Assembly (NCBI GenBank): GCA_030651695.1 | Contig: JAUSCD010000012.1 | Location: 186,001 to 250,000 of the forward strand | DNA: 64,000 nucleotides | Source of the DNA: Pseudohongiella sp. | GTDB lineage: Bacteria > Pseudomonadota > Gammaproteobacteria > Pseudomonadales > Pseudohongiellaceae | Direction: 5' to 3' | Part shown: piece by piece, positions 28,124 to 37,124 of the stretch | Position numbering within the stretch: position 1 is the stretch's first letter | Layout of the letters: every line of letters starts with the position of its first letter | Notes under the pieces: generated by a model | Seen by the model: only the letters and a program-made list of their open reading frames with translations | What the model was told of the DNA's origin: nothing | Database searches by the model: none | Translations under genes and position numbers: made by a program

Positions 28124-28543
28124 TCATACCTCGATAATTTCAAAGGTATGCGTGATTTTTACCCCGGCAGCGCCCAGCATAATGGAGGCCGAGCAATACT
28201 TGTCGGCGGACAATTCCACAGCACGCTCAACCTGCTTTTCACTCAAACCACGACCGCTGACCTTAAAATGCATGTGGATGGTCTCAAATACCGCAGGTGT
28301 AGCGTCGGCGCGTGTTGCCGCCAGTTCGGCCACGCAATCCACCACATCCTGACGCGACTTGCGTAAAATACTGACCACGTCAAACGACGAGCAGCCGCCC
28401 GTGCCTATCAACAACATCTCCATAGGGCGAATACCCAGGTTGCGGCCGCCGCTACTTTCCGGGCCATCCATGACCACCGCGTGTCCGCTGCCCGATTCGC
28501 CTACGAACATTGCCCCATCTACCCATCGTACTGTCGCTTTCAT
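28124..28543 (-). CDS. OsmC family protein, YhfA-like
   Basis: OsmC/Ohr-fold protein of 139 residues. The conserved segment GIRPMEMLLIGTGGCSSFDVV contains one Cys, and KYCSASIMLGAAGVKITHTFEI contains the second, positions typical of the thiol-peroxidase-like OsmC superfamily. The YhfA-type subfamily has no firmly established activity. It is divergent from crp, the same arrangement as vfr and its OsmC-like neighbour in Pseudomonas. A CRP-like site lies between the two genes and could act on both. Confidence 0.85.
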   Translation of the reverse strand: MKATVRWVDGAMFVGESGSGHAVVMDGPESSGGRNLGIRPMEMLLIGTGGCSSFDVVSILRKSRQDVVDCVAELAATRADATPAVFETIHMHFKVSGRGLSEKQVERAVELSADKYCSASIMLGAAGVKITHTFEIIEV

Positions 28544-28582
28544 GTTTCACCTGGTCTGTTTAACGAATTCTTCTTTGCAAAA

Positions 28583-28598
28583 TTTGAACTGCATCACA
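28583..28598. promoter_or_regulatory. Candidate CRP/Vfr binding site between osmC-like gene and crp
   Basis: TTTGA-ACTGCA-TCACA matches the CRP core TGTGA-N6-TCACA with one mismatch and is preceded by AA. It lies about 40 bases from the osmC-like start and about 105 bases before the predicted crp transcription start, suggesting autoregulation. Confidence 0.5.
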
Positions 28599-28635
28599 CT
28601 CTTTATGCGGACGGTGCAAGATTATTGCAAGGCCT

Positions 28636-28648
28636 CTAACTAGGTTAG
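28636..28648. repeat. Short inverted repeat upstream of crp
   Basis: CTAAC-TAG-GTTAG is a perfect 5-3-5 inverted repeat just before the crp -35 box. It may be a regulator site or chance. Confidence 0.3.
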
Positions 28649-28659
28649 CGCACCACACT

Positions 28660-28689
28660 TTGCTTGCGCTACAATCGGATCGCTATAGT
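28660..28689 (+). promoter_or_regulatory. crp promoter
   Basis: TTGCTT, 18 bases, TATAGT, ending about 30 bases before the crp ATG, is a good sigma70 promoter. Confidence 0.55.
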
Positions 28690-28719
28690 CAGGGTCAACC
28701 ACGTCCGGAGAGACAATTC

Positions 28720-29355
28720 ATGGCATTGATGGCCATAACACCGCATATTGAAGACCTCGATAACTTCCTCAATTCCTGTCACTTGCGTCGTTATGAACGC
28801 GGACAAACCATTATTTTTAAAGGAGACGTTCCGCGCACACTGTTCTATCTGGTCAGCGGAGCGGTTTCCGTGATTCTGGAGGACGAAGACGGCAAAGAAG
28901 TCATTGTGGCCTATCTTAATCCGGGCGATTTTTTTGGAGAGATGGGACTGTTCGACAGCCAGAAATCACGCAGTGCCTGTTGTCGGGCCCGCAATACCTG
29001 CGAAATTGCAGAAATCACATACGATCGCTTTAACGATTACGCACACCTGCATCCTGAAATTCTGTTTACTATCGGAAAACAGATGGCCGATCGCCTGCGT
29101 AACACCACACGCAAGGTCGGTGATCTGGCATTTTATGATGTGACCGGACGCATCGCCCGCACACTGATCGAGCTGAGCAAAGAACCCGACGCCATGACCC
29201 ACCCGGATGGCATGCAGATCAAGATCACCCGTCAGGAGCTGGGCCGGCTGGTTAACTGCTCAAGGGAAATGGCCGGTCGGGTACTGAAAACACTGGAAGA
29301 ACAGAATCTGGTTTCCGTTCACGGTCAAACCATAGTGGTCTACGGCACGCGTTAA
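28720..29355 (+). CDS. crp: cAMP-binding transcription factor, CRP/Vfr type
   Basis: Global regulator that binds cAMP and DNA. The ATG at 28720 follows CCGGAGAGA and gives 211 residues beginning MALMAITPHIEDL, like Vfr; the tracked ORF adds 20 residues across the promoter. The N-terminal cyclic-nucleotide domain has GDFFGEMGLF and a phosphate-binding RSA motif (SRSACCRA). The C-terminal helix-turn-helix is ITRQELGRLVNCSREMAGRVLKTLEEQ, nearly identical in recognition residues to Vfr/CRP. The DNA target should therefore be the TGTGA-N6-TCACA type, found at least twice in this window. Confidence 0.93.
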   Translation: MALMAITPHIEDLDNFLNSCHLRRYERGQTIIFKGDVPRTLFYLVSGAVSVILEDEDGKEVIVAYLNPGDFFGEMGLFDSQKSRSACCRARNTCEIAEITYDRFNDYAHLHPEILFTIGKQMADRLRNTTRKVGDLAFYDVTGRIARTLIELSKEPDAMTHPDGMQIKITRQELGRLVNCSREMAGRVLKTLEEQNLVSVHGQTIVVYGTR

Positions 29356-30074
29356 TCCGGCGTAGCCAGCATCAGCAAACCGGCGTTGGTATTGGTGCGC
29401 TCAAAAACGCGTGCGCGTTCGGCTGCGATATAAGCCAGCTTTTCCTGCTTCTCTGCCGGCGGAATTCCGCGCATGTGCAGCAGGCTCTCAGCACGCCGGT
29501 AGCATGACATGGCGCGAATTGCATCTTCCTGTTCCATTGACTGCTGAGCCATCAATAAGCAGGAGTTCACAGCAACCCTCATCCCCAACACCCTCAGTTT
29601 GCTGCGAGATGATTCCAGTTGGCCTGCGCTGATTTTGTCGGCCCGGTACAGTTCATTGAAGATTCCCAACGCTTTCTGTATCTGGCGCTGGGCCATAGAC
29701 AATTCCTGCTCGGTTGCCACCGCTGCACTCCCGCCCGACGCCGTCTGAGGGCTACCGGATTTCTGACGCGCAGCTGCCTCGGCTTCCTGAATTGGTTTGT
29801 CCAGATCTTTGCGTGTCGGGTCCAACCCCTGCATTTGACGCAGATCCTCTGCCAACGCGCCAAAAAGAATCGCCAACACATCAGCATCAGTGTCCATACG
29901 TTGCAGTGCCCGCGCCGCCTCCTGTATATGTTCGCGCCGCTGCTCAAGCGAGGTCAGTTGCCGCAGAGTGTGGTATTGAACGGCCTGCAGGCGCGCTGCC
30001 CATGCGGCCAGCATCAAACCCGCCAGCATCAGCAACAAAAAGAACAGAATGGGGAGCAGTTCGCTCGACAACAT
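29352..30074 (-). CDS. Membrane-anchored coiled-coil protein of unknown function
   Basis: I do not recognise this family. From the ATG at 30074 it has 240 residues: a very hydrophobic N-terminal helix (LLPILFFLLLMLAGLMLAAWAA), then long charged helices (TSLEQRREHIQEAARALQRM). A Gly/Ser/Ala-rich linker of about 25 residues follows, then more helices with a TPR-like look (AIRAMSCYRRAESLLHMRG). It is probably anchored in the inner membrane. The stop overlaps that of convergent crp by four bases. trpC lies 60-140 bases downstream of its upstream side on the same strand, but no functional link is evident. Confidence 0.7.
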   Translation of the reverse strand: MLSSELLPILFFLLLMLAGLMLAAWAARLQAVQYHTLRQLTSLEQRREHIQEAARALQRMDTDADVLAILFGALAEDLRQMQGLDPTRKDLDKPIQEAEAAARQKSGSPQTASGGSAAVATEQELSMAQRQIQKALGIFNELYRADKISAGQLESSRSKLRVLGMRVAVNSCLLMAQQSMEQEDAIRAMSCYRRAESLLHMRGIPPAEKQEKLAYIAAERARVFERTNTNAGLLMLATPD

Positions 30075-30214
30075 GCAGGGCCCACACACAGATTGAGAAA
30101 TGTATTTATCTCAATTGCTATCGGCCAGGCGGGTTACATATTTACCCGGGATGTCAGAAATAACCCAGAACGTGGAGGCGATCACATCGCTTTATCGCAC
30201 AACGTCCGTATCAC

Positions 30215-31012
30215 TCAGGCAAACAATTCCCTCAGCTTGTCGCCCGGATTCTCTGCACGCATAAACGTCTCACCGATCAGAAACCCGTAGATCCCCTGAG
30301 ATATCATACGCTTGACATCTGCGGCAGTACTGATGCCGCTTTCCGTGACAATCAATTTGCCATCAGGGACGCGCTCTGCCAGACGGAACGTGGTCTCAAG
30401 ATCGGTATGGAAATCATGCAAATTGCGGTTGTTGACACCTATCAGATCGAATCCCGCTGCAAGTGCGATATCGAGCTCGGACTCGTTGTGCACTTCGACC
30501 AGGACATCCAGCGACAGATCGGCTGCACATTGCGACAACTCATGCAATGCGGGCGGACTGAGCGCAGCCACGATCAATAAAATACAATCGGCGCCCATGG
30601 CGCCCGCTTCTGCAACCTGGTACGGATCGATAATAAAATCCTTGCGGATCACCGGGAGCTCACAGGCTGCCCGCGCCTGCTGCAGATACTCGGTACAGCC
30701 CTGAAAAAATTGCTCGTCGGTCAATACTGACAGGCAGGCGGCGCCAGCATCGGCATACTGGCTTGCAATGAGTGCCGGATTAAAATCTTCACGGATCAGT
30801 CCACGGCTTGGTGAGGCTTTTTTAATTTCTGCGATAACGGCGGGCTGCTGCGCTTCCATACGGCTGCGCAAGGCCTTGATAAAACCGCGACGCCCGGGTA
30901 TCTGTTCTGCTGCAAGCGTCTGCTGCATTGCCAGACTGACACGCTGAGTGTTGTGACGAATTTCTATGGCTTTTTGCGCCAGAATTTTTTCGAGTATGGT
31001 GCTGGTATTCAT
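30215..31012 (-). CDS. trpC: Indole-3-glycerol phosphate synthase
   Basis: Ring closure of carboxyphenylamino-deoxyribulose phosphate to indole-3-glycerol phosphate in tryptophan synthesis. It is a 265-residue TIM barrel. Conserved features are [13 protein letters not shown] with the catalytic Lys, [24 protein letters not shown], and GVNNRNL. It is monofunctional: no TrpF domain is fused. It lies downstream of trpD in the trpG-trpD-trpC unit on the minus strand. Confidence 0.97.
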   Translation of the reverse strand: MNTSTILEKILAQKAIEIRHNTQRVSLAMQQTLAAEQIPGRRGFIKALRSRMEAQQPAVIAEIKKASPSRGLIREDFNPALIASQYADAGAACLSVLTDEQFFQGCTEYLQQARAACELPVIRKDFIIDPYQVAEAGAMGADCILLIVAALSPPALHELSQCAADLSLDVLVEVHNESELDIALAAGFDLIGVNNRNLHDFHTDLETTFRLAERVPDGKLIVTESGISTAADVKRMISQGIYGFLIGETFMRAENPGDKLRELFA

Positions 31013-31050
31013 GCTCTGGATTCCTCAGCCTTTTACCTGGCAGACAGTGT

Positions 31051-32079
31051 TCAAGAAGACAGCGCTTGAGTAAAGGCAGCCAGTTGTTCGAGCTTTTTCA
31101 AAGCTTCGCCGCTATGCAGAATCTCCTGTGCTTTTTTTACACCAGCAGGCAGATCATCGCAAAGATTGGCAGCGTAAATCGCAGCACCTGCATTAAGTGC
31201 CACAATGTCACCGGCAGCTTCGTTTTTGTAACCCAGCGCCTGTCGTACCAGCTCCAGACTCTCTTGCGGGCCGGAGACCTTGAGCATGTCAAAATCGTCG
31301 CGCTGCCGCATTCCAAAATCTGCAGGACTCACTGAATAACGTACCAGATGTCCCTCTCTGAGTTCACCAATCTGTGTCGGCGCAGAAATACTGATTTCAT
31401 CCAGTCCGTCATCCGATGCAAGCACCAGTACATGGTGGCTGCCCAGGGATTTGAGCACGTCCAGGACCGGATCAATCCACACCGGGTCAAAAACACCCAG
31501 CACCTGATTCGGCGCACCCGCCGGATTGGTCAGCGGCCCGAGCATGTTAAAAATGGTCCGCACACCGATTTCCCTGCGCGGACCGATCACATGTTTCATC
31601 GCACTGTGATGGCCGGGCGCAAACATAAAGCCGACCCCGACTTTCTCCACACACTGCGCAACTTGCTCAGGGGTGATGTTCAGCCGGACACCGGCCGCTT
31701 CCAGAAGATCAGCGCTGCCACTTTTACTGGTAGCGCCCCTGTTGCCATGTTTGGCAACACGTGCTCCGGCGCAGGCCGCGACCATGGCGGCCGACGTAGA
31801 AATATTGAATGTGTCAGTGCTGGTGCCACCGGTACCACACGTATCCACCAGATGTGCGTCCGGCGGCAATTTCACCGGAGCCGCCAGTGCGCGCATGGTT
31901 CTGGCAGCGCCTAATAATTCAGGAGTCTTGATACCTTTCATCTGCAACGCTACCAGAAAGGCGGCAATCTGCGCATCAGTGCATTGCCCGGTCATGATCT
32001 CACGCATCAGCATGGCCATGTCATCAGCACCCAGATCACGTCGTTCGCAAAGATGGCGTATTGCCTGTTTGATATCCAT
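31051..32079 (-). CDS. trpD: Anthranilate phosphoribosyltransferase
   Basis: Couples anthranilate to PRPP. The 342 residues contain the PRPP-binding motif DTCGTGGT near residue 82, followed by NISTSAAMVAACAG, KHGNRG and the GPLTNPAG segment. It starts two bases after trpG and ends 38 bases before trpC. It is separate from the TrpG amidotransferase, unlike the fused enterobacterial form. Confidence 0.97.
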   Translation of the reverse strand: MDIKQAIRHLCERRDLGADDMAMLMREIMTGQCTDAQIAAFLVALQMKGIKTPELLGAARTMRALAAPVKLPPDAHLVDTCGTGGTSTDTFNISTSAAMVAACAGARVAKHGNRGATSKSGSADLLEAAGVRLNITPEQVAQCVEKVGVGFMFAPGHHSAMKHVIGPRREIGVRTIFNMLGPLTNPAGAPNQVLGVFDPVWIDPVLDVLKSLGSHHVLVLASDDGLDEISISAPTQIGELREGHLVRYSVSPADFGMRQRDDFDMLKVSGPQESLELVRQALGYKNEAAGDIVALNAGAAIYAANLCDDLPAGVKKAQEILHSGEALKKLEQLAAFTQALSS

Positions 32080-32081
32080 GG

Positions 32082-32663
32082 TTACTTACCTTGCAAAAAA
32101 TTCCTGAATAATTGATGACCATGTTCACTAAGAATTGACTCAGGATGGAACTGAACCCCTTCTACCGCCAGAGTCTTGTGACGCACACCCATGATCTCGT
32201 CCAGCTCACCATTGTCCAGTTGAGTCCAGGCTGTAATTTCGAGGCAGTCTGGCAAGGTGTTTTTATCTATTACCAATGAGTGATAGCGCGTCGCGGTGAA
32301 CGGGCTGGGCAGCCCTGAAAATACACCGGTATTTTTATGGTACATGGGCGACAACTTGCCGTGCATGACCTGCCGCGCGCGCACGACGTCGCCGCCATAG
32401 GCCTGGCCAATAGCCTGATGCCCCAGACATACCCCGAGCAAGGGGATGCGCCCGGCAAAGGCTTTGATCACTTCCAGTGAAATACCGGCTTCCGACGGGG
32501 TGCAAGGGCCGGGAGAGATGACAATCCGCTCAGGCGTCAACGACTCAATTTCCGCCACACTGATGGCATCATTGCGAAAAACCTGTACATCTGCACCTAA
32601 CTCACCGAGATACTGCACGATGTTGTAGGTAAAAGAGTCATAGTTGTCGATCATCAGGATCAT
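32082..32663 (-). CDS. trpG: Anthranilate synthase / aminodeoxychorismate synthase glutaminase component
   Basis: Class I glutamine amidotransferase that supplies ammonia to TrpE, and probably also to PabB. The nucleophile is C79 in [17 protein letters not shown], and the His/Glu dyad lies in [13 protein letters not shown]. The 193 residues form a stand-alone domain. It is the first gene of trpGDC; its partner trpE lies about 8 kb away in another operon. Confidence 0.95.
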   Translation of the reverse strand: MILMIDNYDSFTYNIVQYLGELGADVQVFRNDAISVAEIESLTPERIVISPGPCTPSEAGISLEVIKAFAGRIPLLGVCLGHQAIGQAYGGDVVRARQVMHGKLSPMYHKNTGVFSGLPSPFTATRYHSLVIDKNTLPDCLEITAWTQLDNGELDEIMGVRHKTLAVEGVQFHPESILSEHGHQLFRNFLQGK

Positions 32664-32890
32664 GAGATGGCGCCCTCAAAAACAAGGCGGGTATTCTGAC
32701 TGAATTTGGCGACGACATAAACTCCTGCTGCGCCTGCTCTCCACAAATATCCCATGTGCTTGCTCAGCCACCTTGAATGTGTGACAGAATTGGCTTTGGC
32801 CACCTAAAAGCAGTTACTCTGAGCGCAAGAAACACAACCGCCGCCCCGTTCAGGGATTGTGACGCCAGATTGCTTTCAAGAGGGTAACCT

Positions 32891-33364
32891 GTGACTCGCC
32901 TGCAGACATACGAAAACGCCGCTCATGTCCTGAGTGAATTGATCAGCTTTCATCAGGAACTATCAGATCAATATGACTCCCTGGCAGGGAAAAGCAGCAA
33001 TGCACTGTCTGCCCTGCTGCTGCAATTTATGGCTGAGCGCGAGAAAAAACTTGCTGTCACACTGGAGCGGTACGAAGAATCCGCACCCTATAAAGTGCTT
33101 AAAACCTGGATTCAGATCCCGTACCCTGAAGATCTGGAATCATTCCTGGGCTCCCTGCAAGTCGAGATGACTCCGGATCTGGAGCCCGAGCAGGTTTACG
33201 AGCTTGGCAGCAAAGTAGACGGTTTTGTTGCCGGGTTACTGACGCACCTGCAAGATAGCTGCGCGATAAGCGAAGTGAAGGCGCTCTTCAAGGATCTGCT
33301 GAAAGGCGAGCACGACGAAGGAATCGCGCTCAGCAAGGCGTACAACTCTCTGCGGGAGTTCTAA
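32891..33364 (+). CDS. Uncharacterised all-helical protein
   Basis: No function recognised. The GTG start follows AGAGGGTAACCT. The 157 residues look entirely helical, with heptad-like patterns (HVLSELISFHQELSDQYDSL, LQFMAEREKKLAVTLERYEES) and a four-helix-bundle or ferritin-like appearance, but no clear ExxH metal motif. There is no signal peptide. It is convergent with the ArsM gene, their ends overlapping by four bases. The 227-base gap upstream contains no recognisable element. Confidence 0.65.
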   Translation: MTRLQTYENAAHVLSELISFHQELSDQYDSLAGKSSNALSALLLQFMAEREKKLAVTLERYEESAPYKVLKTWIQIPYPEDLESFLGSLQVEMTPDLEPEQVYELGSKVDGFVAGLLTHLQDSCAISEVKALFKDLLKGEHDEGIALSKAYNSLREF

Positions 33365-34401
33365 CAGCAGGCTGCTGCTTCGCCAGTGACGCGATTATTG
33401 TCGAACGGCAGCCCCACTCCACAACCTTCGAATATGCCGAAGTGTTTGCCGAAATCACCAATAAATTCAAAGTGCGCAGAAAACCGTGTGTCATGCAACA
33501 TACGCCAGGTATTACCGCACACCGGGAACACACGACCTGTTTCGATATCATGATGTTTATCCAACACAAAACGATCCGGTGAGTGCGCCATTGTGCCTTT
33601 GTAAATCACTGCCTGACCGTAGTCCTCACAGTCCGGCTCGAGCCCATCCAGCTTAAACAGGCGATAGGTCGCAGAATAATAACCAAGGGGGCCGATACGT
33701 GCTGCTATAGCGGGATCAGTCATTTCCAGGGGGCGATCCTCAACCAGTCGCGGATCGGTGAAACCCGCCCGACGCGCCATATGCTGAAAATCATTCCAAT
33801 ACAGAGCGCCACCCAGACACTCGCCGTATAACACAGGGTCATTCTTCACTGCATCGGGTACACGACGATCAGCATAAACGTCAGAGAAATAGAATTCACC
33901 GCCCGGTTTTAACAAACGAAACACACCGTTTAACACCGCTTCCTTATCCGGAGATAAATTCAGCACACAGTTGGAGACAATCACATCGACCGAACCGGGT
34001 GCCAGATCAAGCTGATCCAGTTGTTCCATGTAGCCGTGCACAAACTGCACATTGTCATAAGCAAACATTTCTGCGTGCCATGCTTGATGCTGCTGAGCTA
34101 CTGCCAGCTGCCCGGCAGTCATATCCAGACCAATAATACGCCCGCTGGCACCAACCATCTGCGCCAGCGCATAAACATCACGTCCGGTACCACACCCCAA
34201 ATCCAGAACAGTGCAGCCTTCCAGCTCCGCCGGTGCCACCAGGCCGCAGCCGTAATATCGCGCCAGCACTTCCGGGTGAATACGTGACAGCAAGGGTTTC
34301 AACCACTCAGGCATTGCCGACGGATCGCAGCAGGCTGATGTTTTCAGGTCTGCGGAGCTCTGTAATTGTTTGCCGTAATAATCTTTTACTACATCGTACA
34401 T
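33361..34401 (-). CDS. arsM: Arsenite methyltransferase, arsenosugar-type ArsM
   Basis: SAM-dependent methyltransferase acting on trivalent arsenic. The ATG at 34401 gives about 346 residues beginning MYDVVKDYYGK. The SAM motif is VLDLGCGTGRDVY. Arsenic-binding Cys candidates are the C24-C25 pair, the Cys in YYGCGLV, and those in VSNCVLNLSP and YGECLGG. A C-terminal extension of about 100 residues (DYGQAVIYKGTMAHSPDRFVLDKHH, PVCGNTWRML) is typical of ArsM enzymes in arsenosugar-type clusters, and the protein ends in CC. It lies 11 bases after a radical SAM gene on the same strand, so the two are probably an operon for an organoarsenical product or detoxification. Confidence 0.82.
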   Translation of the reverse strand: MYDVVKDYYGKQLQSSADLKTSACCDPSAMPEWLKPLLSRIHPEVLARYYGCGLVAPAELEGCTVLDLGCGTGRDVYALAQMVGASGRIIGLDMTAGQLAVAQQHQAWHAEMFAYDNVQFVHGYMEQLDQLDLAPGSVDVIVSNCVLNLSPDKEAVLNGVFRLLKPGGEFYFSDVYADRRVPDAVKNDPVLYGECLGGALYWNDFQHMARRAGFTDPRLVEDRPLEMTDPAIAARIGPLGYYSATYRLFKLDGLEPDCEDYGQAVIYKGTMAHSPDRFVLDKHHDIETGRVFPVCGNTWRMLHDTRFSAHFEFIGDFGKHFGIFEGCGVGLPFDNNRVTGEAAACC

Positions 34402-34412
34402 GACCTGATCCT

Positions 34413-35393
34413 TTAAGCCGGCGCACTGCAACTGGCACCAAATTTATAACAACTGAAACACCGGTGATGACGCAGCATGATGCGCGCCTTCATGCTCTCC
34501 GACAGAGTACTGCCCAGATCGTAGTCAGGGTCATCATCGACCAGTGTGCAGGCGTAAACACGCACACCTTTTGCGGTATTCACCAGCATCCTTGTGTAGG
34601 TGCACATAAAATGCGAGCGACTTTCCCGGGTTGGATATTTTTCCATACAGTTGGTAGTGACTTCCGGGCTGCCATCTTCAGTGCCGGGTGTCCCAAAATC
34701 AGGAAATGCAGTAAACGGCAGTTTTTCAGCGATACCATGCTGCTCGAAAATCCGGCAATAAATGCTCTCCACAGCGGCACTGTCTTCATTCAATTCCATC
34801 TGCCGGGCAATGGATACTTTAAAACCGTTTTCCTGCAACCATTTGATGCTGTCCAGTGACTCGGCAAAGCTGCCTTCTCCCCGACCGGCGTCATGACGCG
34901 TAGCGTCCGGGTAATCAAGACTGATCCGGAAGCTGATTGGATATGCGTTATTTTTCAGAGGCAGCAACTGATGCGCGCGCTGGGTTAATACGCGCGTGCC
35001 GTTGGTCAACACAAAACACGGTTTGTGCTGACTGGCGTAGTCCAGAATATTGACAAAATCGCGGATAACAAAAGGCTCACCACCGGTGAAGGAAAACTGC
35101 TTCACCCCCATGTCCACAGCCTCATGAATAAAAGGCTTTAACATTTCCAGCGACATCGCAGGCAGGCGTGTATCACCGGGTTTTGAGCCCTCAAGACAAA
35201 ACGGGCAGGCCAGATTGCAGGCGGTGCCGGTGTGGATCCAGAGCTCGCTGAGACTATCGGCATCAATGTAACCACGGTTGTCACCGTTGCGTGTGTGGGT
35301 CCAGCTGTCGCTGTGGCGCGGTGACACCAGATTTATCAGAGGAATAATCCCGTTGGGGGCTGTAATGGCCCTGTTGTCGGCGGCAGTACTCAC
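34413..35393 (-). CDS. Radical SAM protein linked to ArsM
   Basis: Radical SAM enzyme of 326 residues. The cluster motif CxxxCxxC is C59, C63, C66 in CNLACPFC, and FSFTGGEPF is the GGE SAM-binding motif. The C-terminus has further Cys (RCFSCYKFGASCS) that could hold an auxiliary cluster, in the manner of SPASM or twitch domains. It lacks the CxxCH start motif I would expect for ArsS. The product is unknown. It starts with GTG nine bases after GGGAG and precedes arsM by 11 bases. A role in forming a carbon-arsenic bond beyond methylation is an inference from this pairing. Confidence 0.75.
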   Translation of the reverse strand: MSTAADNRAITAPNGIIPLINLVSPRHSDSWTHTRNGDNRGYIDADSLSELWIHTGTACNLACPFCLEGSKPGDTRLPAMSLEMLKPFIHEAVDMGVKQFSFTGGEPFVIRDFVNILDYASQHKPCFVLTNGTRVLTQRAHQLLPLKNNAYPISFRISLDYPDATRHDAGRGEGSFAESLDSIKWLQENGFKVSIARQMELNEDSAAVESIYCRIFEQHGIAEKLPFTAFPDFGTPGTEDGSPEVTTNCMEKYPTRESRSHFMCTYTRMLVNTAKGVRVYACTLVDDDPDYDLGSTLSESMKARIMLRHHRCFSCYKFGASCSAPA

Positions 35394-35585
35394 TCGACAT
35401 TTCTCCCGGTTTTTCTCGCAATAGCTCTGAAGACAGATCTCACAACGTTATTTTCCTTTGATTCCTTGCCAGCGCCCCCGATCATACACAGTGACCGGAT
35501 GCGGCCGGGTTTATTTGCGACAAGATAACAGATTGATCCCCATCCGAGCACCCGTCGTACAATGCCTGTAACGCGCAAATGGCTT

Positions 35586-37124
35586 ATGCGCCACGCCCTT
35601 ATCACGGAGCTTCACATCATTACGCAACAAACCTCCACACGGCTCACAATTGTCTGGTTCCGTCAGGACCTGCGCATCACCGACAACTCCGCATTGTCTG
35701 AGGCGGCTGCCTGCGGGGCTGTGCTGCCGGTCTATATTCTGGACGACATAAACGCCGCCGAATGGGCCATGGGCGGTGCCAGCCGCTGGTGGCTGCATCA
35801 GTCGTTGACCGCGTTAAATCAATCCCTGCATGGAAAGTTACTGGTATTAAAAGGTGACCCCCTGGTTCTGATGCCAGCGCTGGCCCGGCTCGTGAACGCC
35901 AGTCAGGTCATGTGGAACCGCTGTTATGAACCCTGGCGCGTACAGCGCGACAAGCGCCTGAAAGAACTGCTGCAGGAACAAGGCACTCAGACGCGCAGCT
36001 TTAATGGCTCACTGCTCTGGGAGCCGTGGCAGGTCCTGAAAGAAGATCAGACGCCGTACAAGGTATTCACACCTTACTTCCGGCGCGGCTGCATGAAGGC
36101 GGCTGAGCCGGCACGTCCTTTGCCGCCACCTTCCCGCCTGGATCTGTTTGATCCTCTGCCTGCTCTGACAGAACCGCAGGCAGACACCGGCTCCCTGCAG
36201 ATCGGGGGTCGCTTTGCTGACGCTGGCATCAAAGCATTACAACTGCTGCCACAAATCGCATGGGATGGCGGACTTCAACAACGCTGGCAGGTGGGTGAAG
36301 CCGCTGCACAACGACGCCTGGCGCGCTTTCTTGAAAACGGCATCCATGGTTACAAAGAAGGCCGGAACTTCCCGGCAAAAGAACACGTATCGGGCCTGTC
36401 GCCACATCTGCATTTCGGCGAAATTTCACCACGTCAGGTCTGGCACGAAGCGCTCGGTGCTGGCCTGACGGGAGGATTTGAAAACGATCTGGATTGTTTT
36501 CAGTCGGAACTGGGCTGGCGAGAGTTTTCGTATGCGCTGCTGTTTCACAACCCCTCGCTCCCCCGGCGCCCGATTCAAGCCCGTTTTGAGAACTTTCCCT
36601 GGCAGAAAAATTCTCCGCCGCTGAAAGCCTGGCAACGTGGTGAAACCGGCATTCCACTGGTTGACGCCGGCATGCGCGAACTCTGGCAGACCGGTTACAT
36701 GCACAACCGGGTGCGCATGGTAGTGGGTTCTTTTCTGGTGAAGAATCTGCTCACCCACTGGCATGAGGGCGAGGACTGGTTCTGGGACTGCCTCGTTGAC
36801 GCAGATCTGGCCAGCAACTCAGCTAGCTGGCAGTGGATAGCCGGTTGTGGTGCCGATGCAGCGCCATACTTCCGCGTGTTCAATGCCGTGACTCAAAGTG
36901 AAAGATTTGATGCCAACGGGGCATATCTGCGTCGTTATCTGCCCGAGCTATCCAAGCTGCCGGATAAATATATCCATACGCCCTTTACTGCACCGGATAA
37001 TATCCTGCGCGCGGCCGGCGTGAGTCTTGATGACAACTACCCCAGGCCTGTAGTGGATCTGAAGGAGTCAAGGGAAGCTGCGTTGCTGGCGTTTAAACAA
37101 ACGCAGAATCACCAACTGTATTAA
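35586..37124 (+). CDS. phrB: Deoxyribodipyrimidine photolyase / cryptochrome family protein
   Basis: Light-driven repair of UV pyrimidine dimers with FAD and an antenna. The N-terminal alpha/beta antenna domain starts at [16 protein letters not shown]. The helical FAD domain includes [60 protein letters not shown] and [30 protein letters not shown]-like sequence, all typical of class I CPD photolyases. The 512 residues fit the family. The start could also lie further downstream; no strong ribosome site marks the first ATG. Confidence 0.88.
   Translation: [512 protein letters not shown]

Noticed and set aside
29619-30290. 223-residue plus-strand ORF
   Set aside because: It runs across the start of one minus-strand gene and the end of trpC; no motif, start signal or coherent protein character was seen.
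34413-35393. Naming the radical SAM gene arsS or arsL
   Set aside because: It has CNLACPFC rather than the motifs I associate with either enzyme, so only a general radical SAM call is supported.
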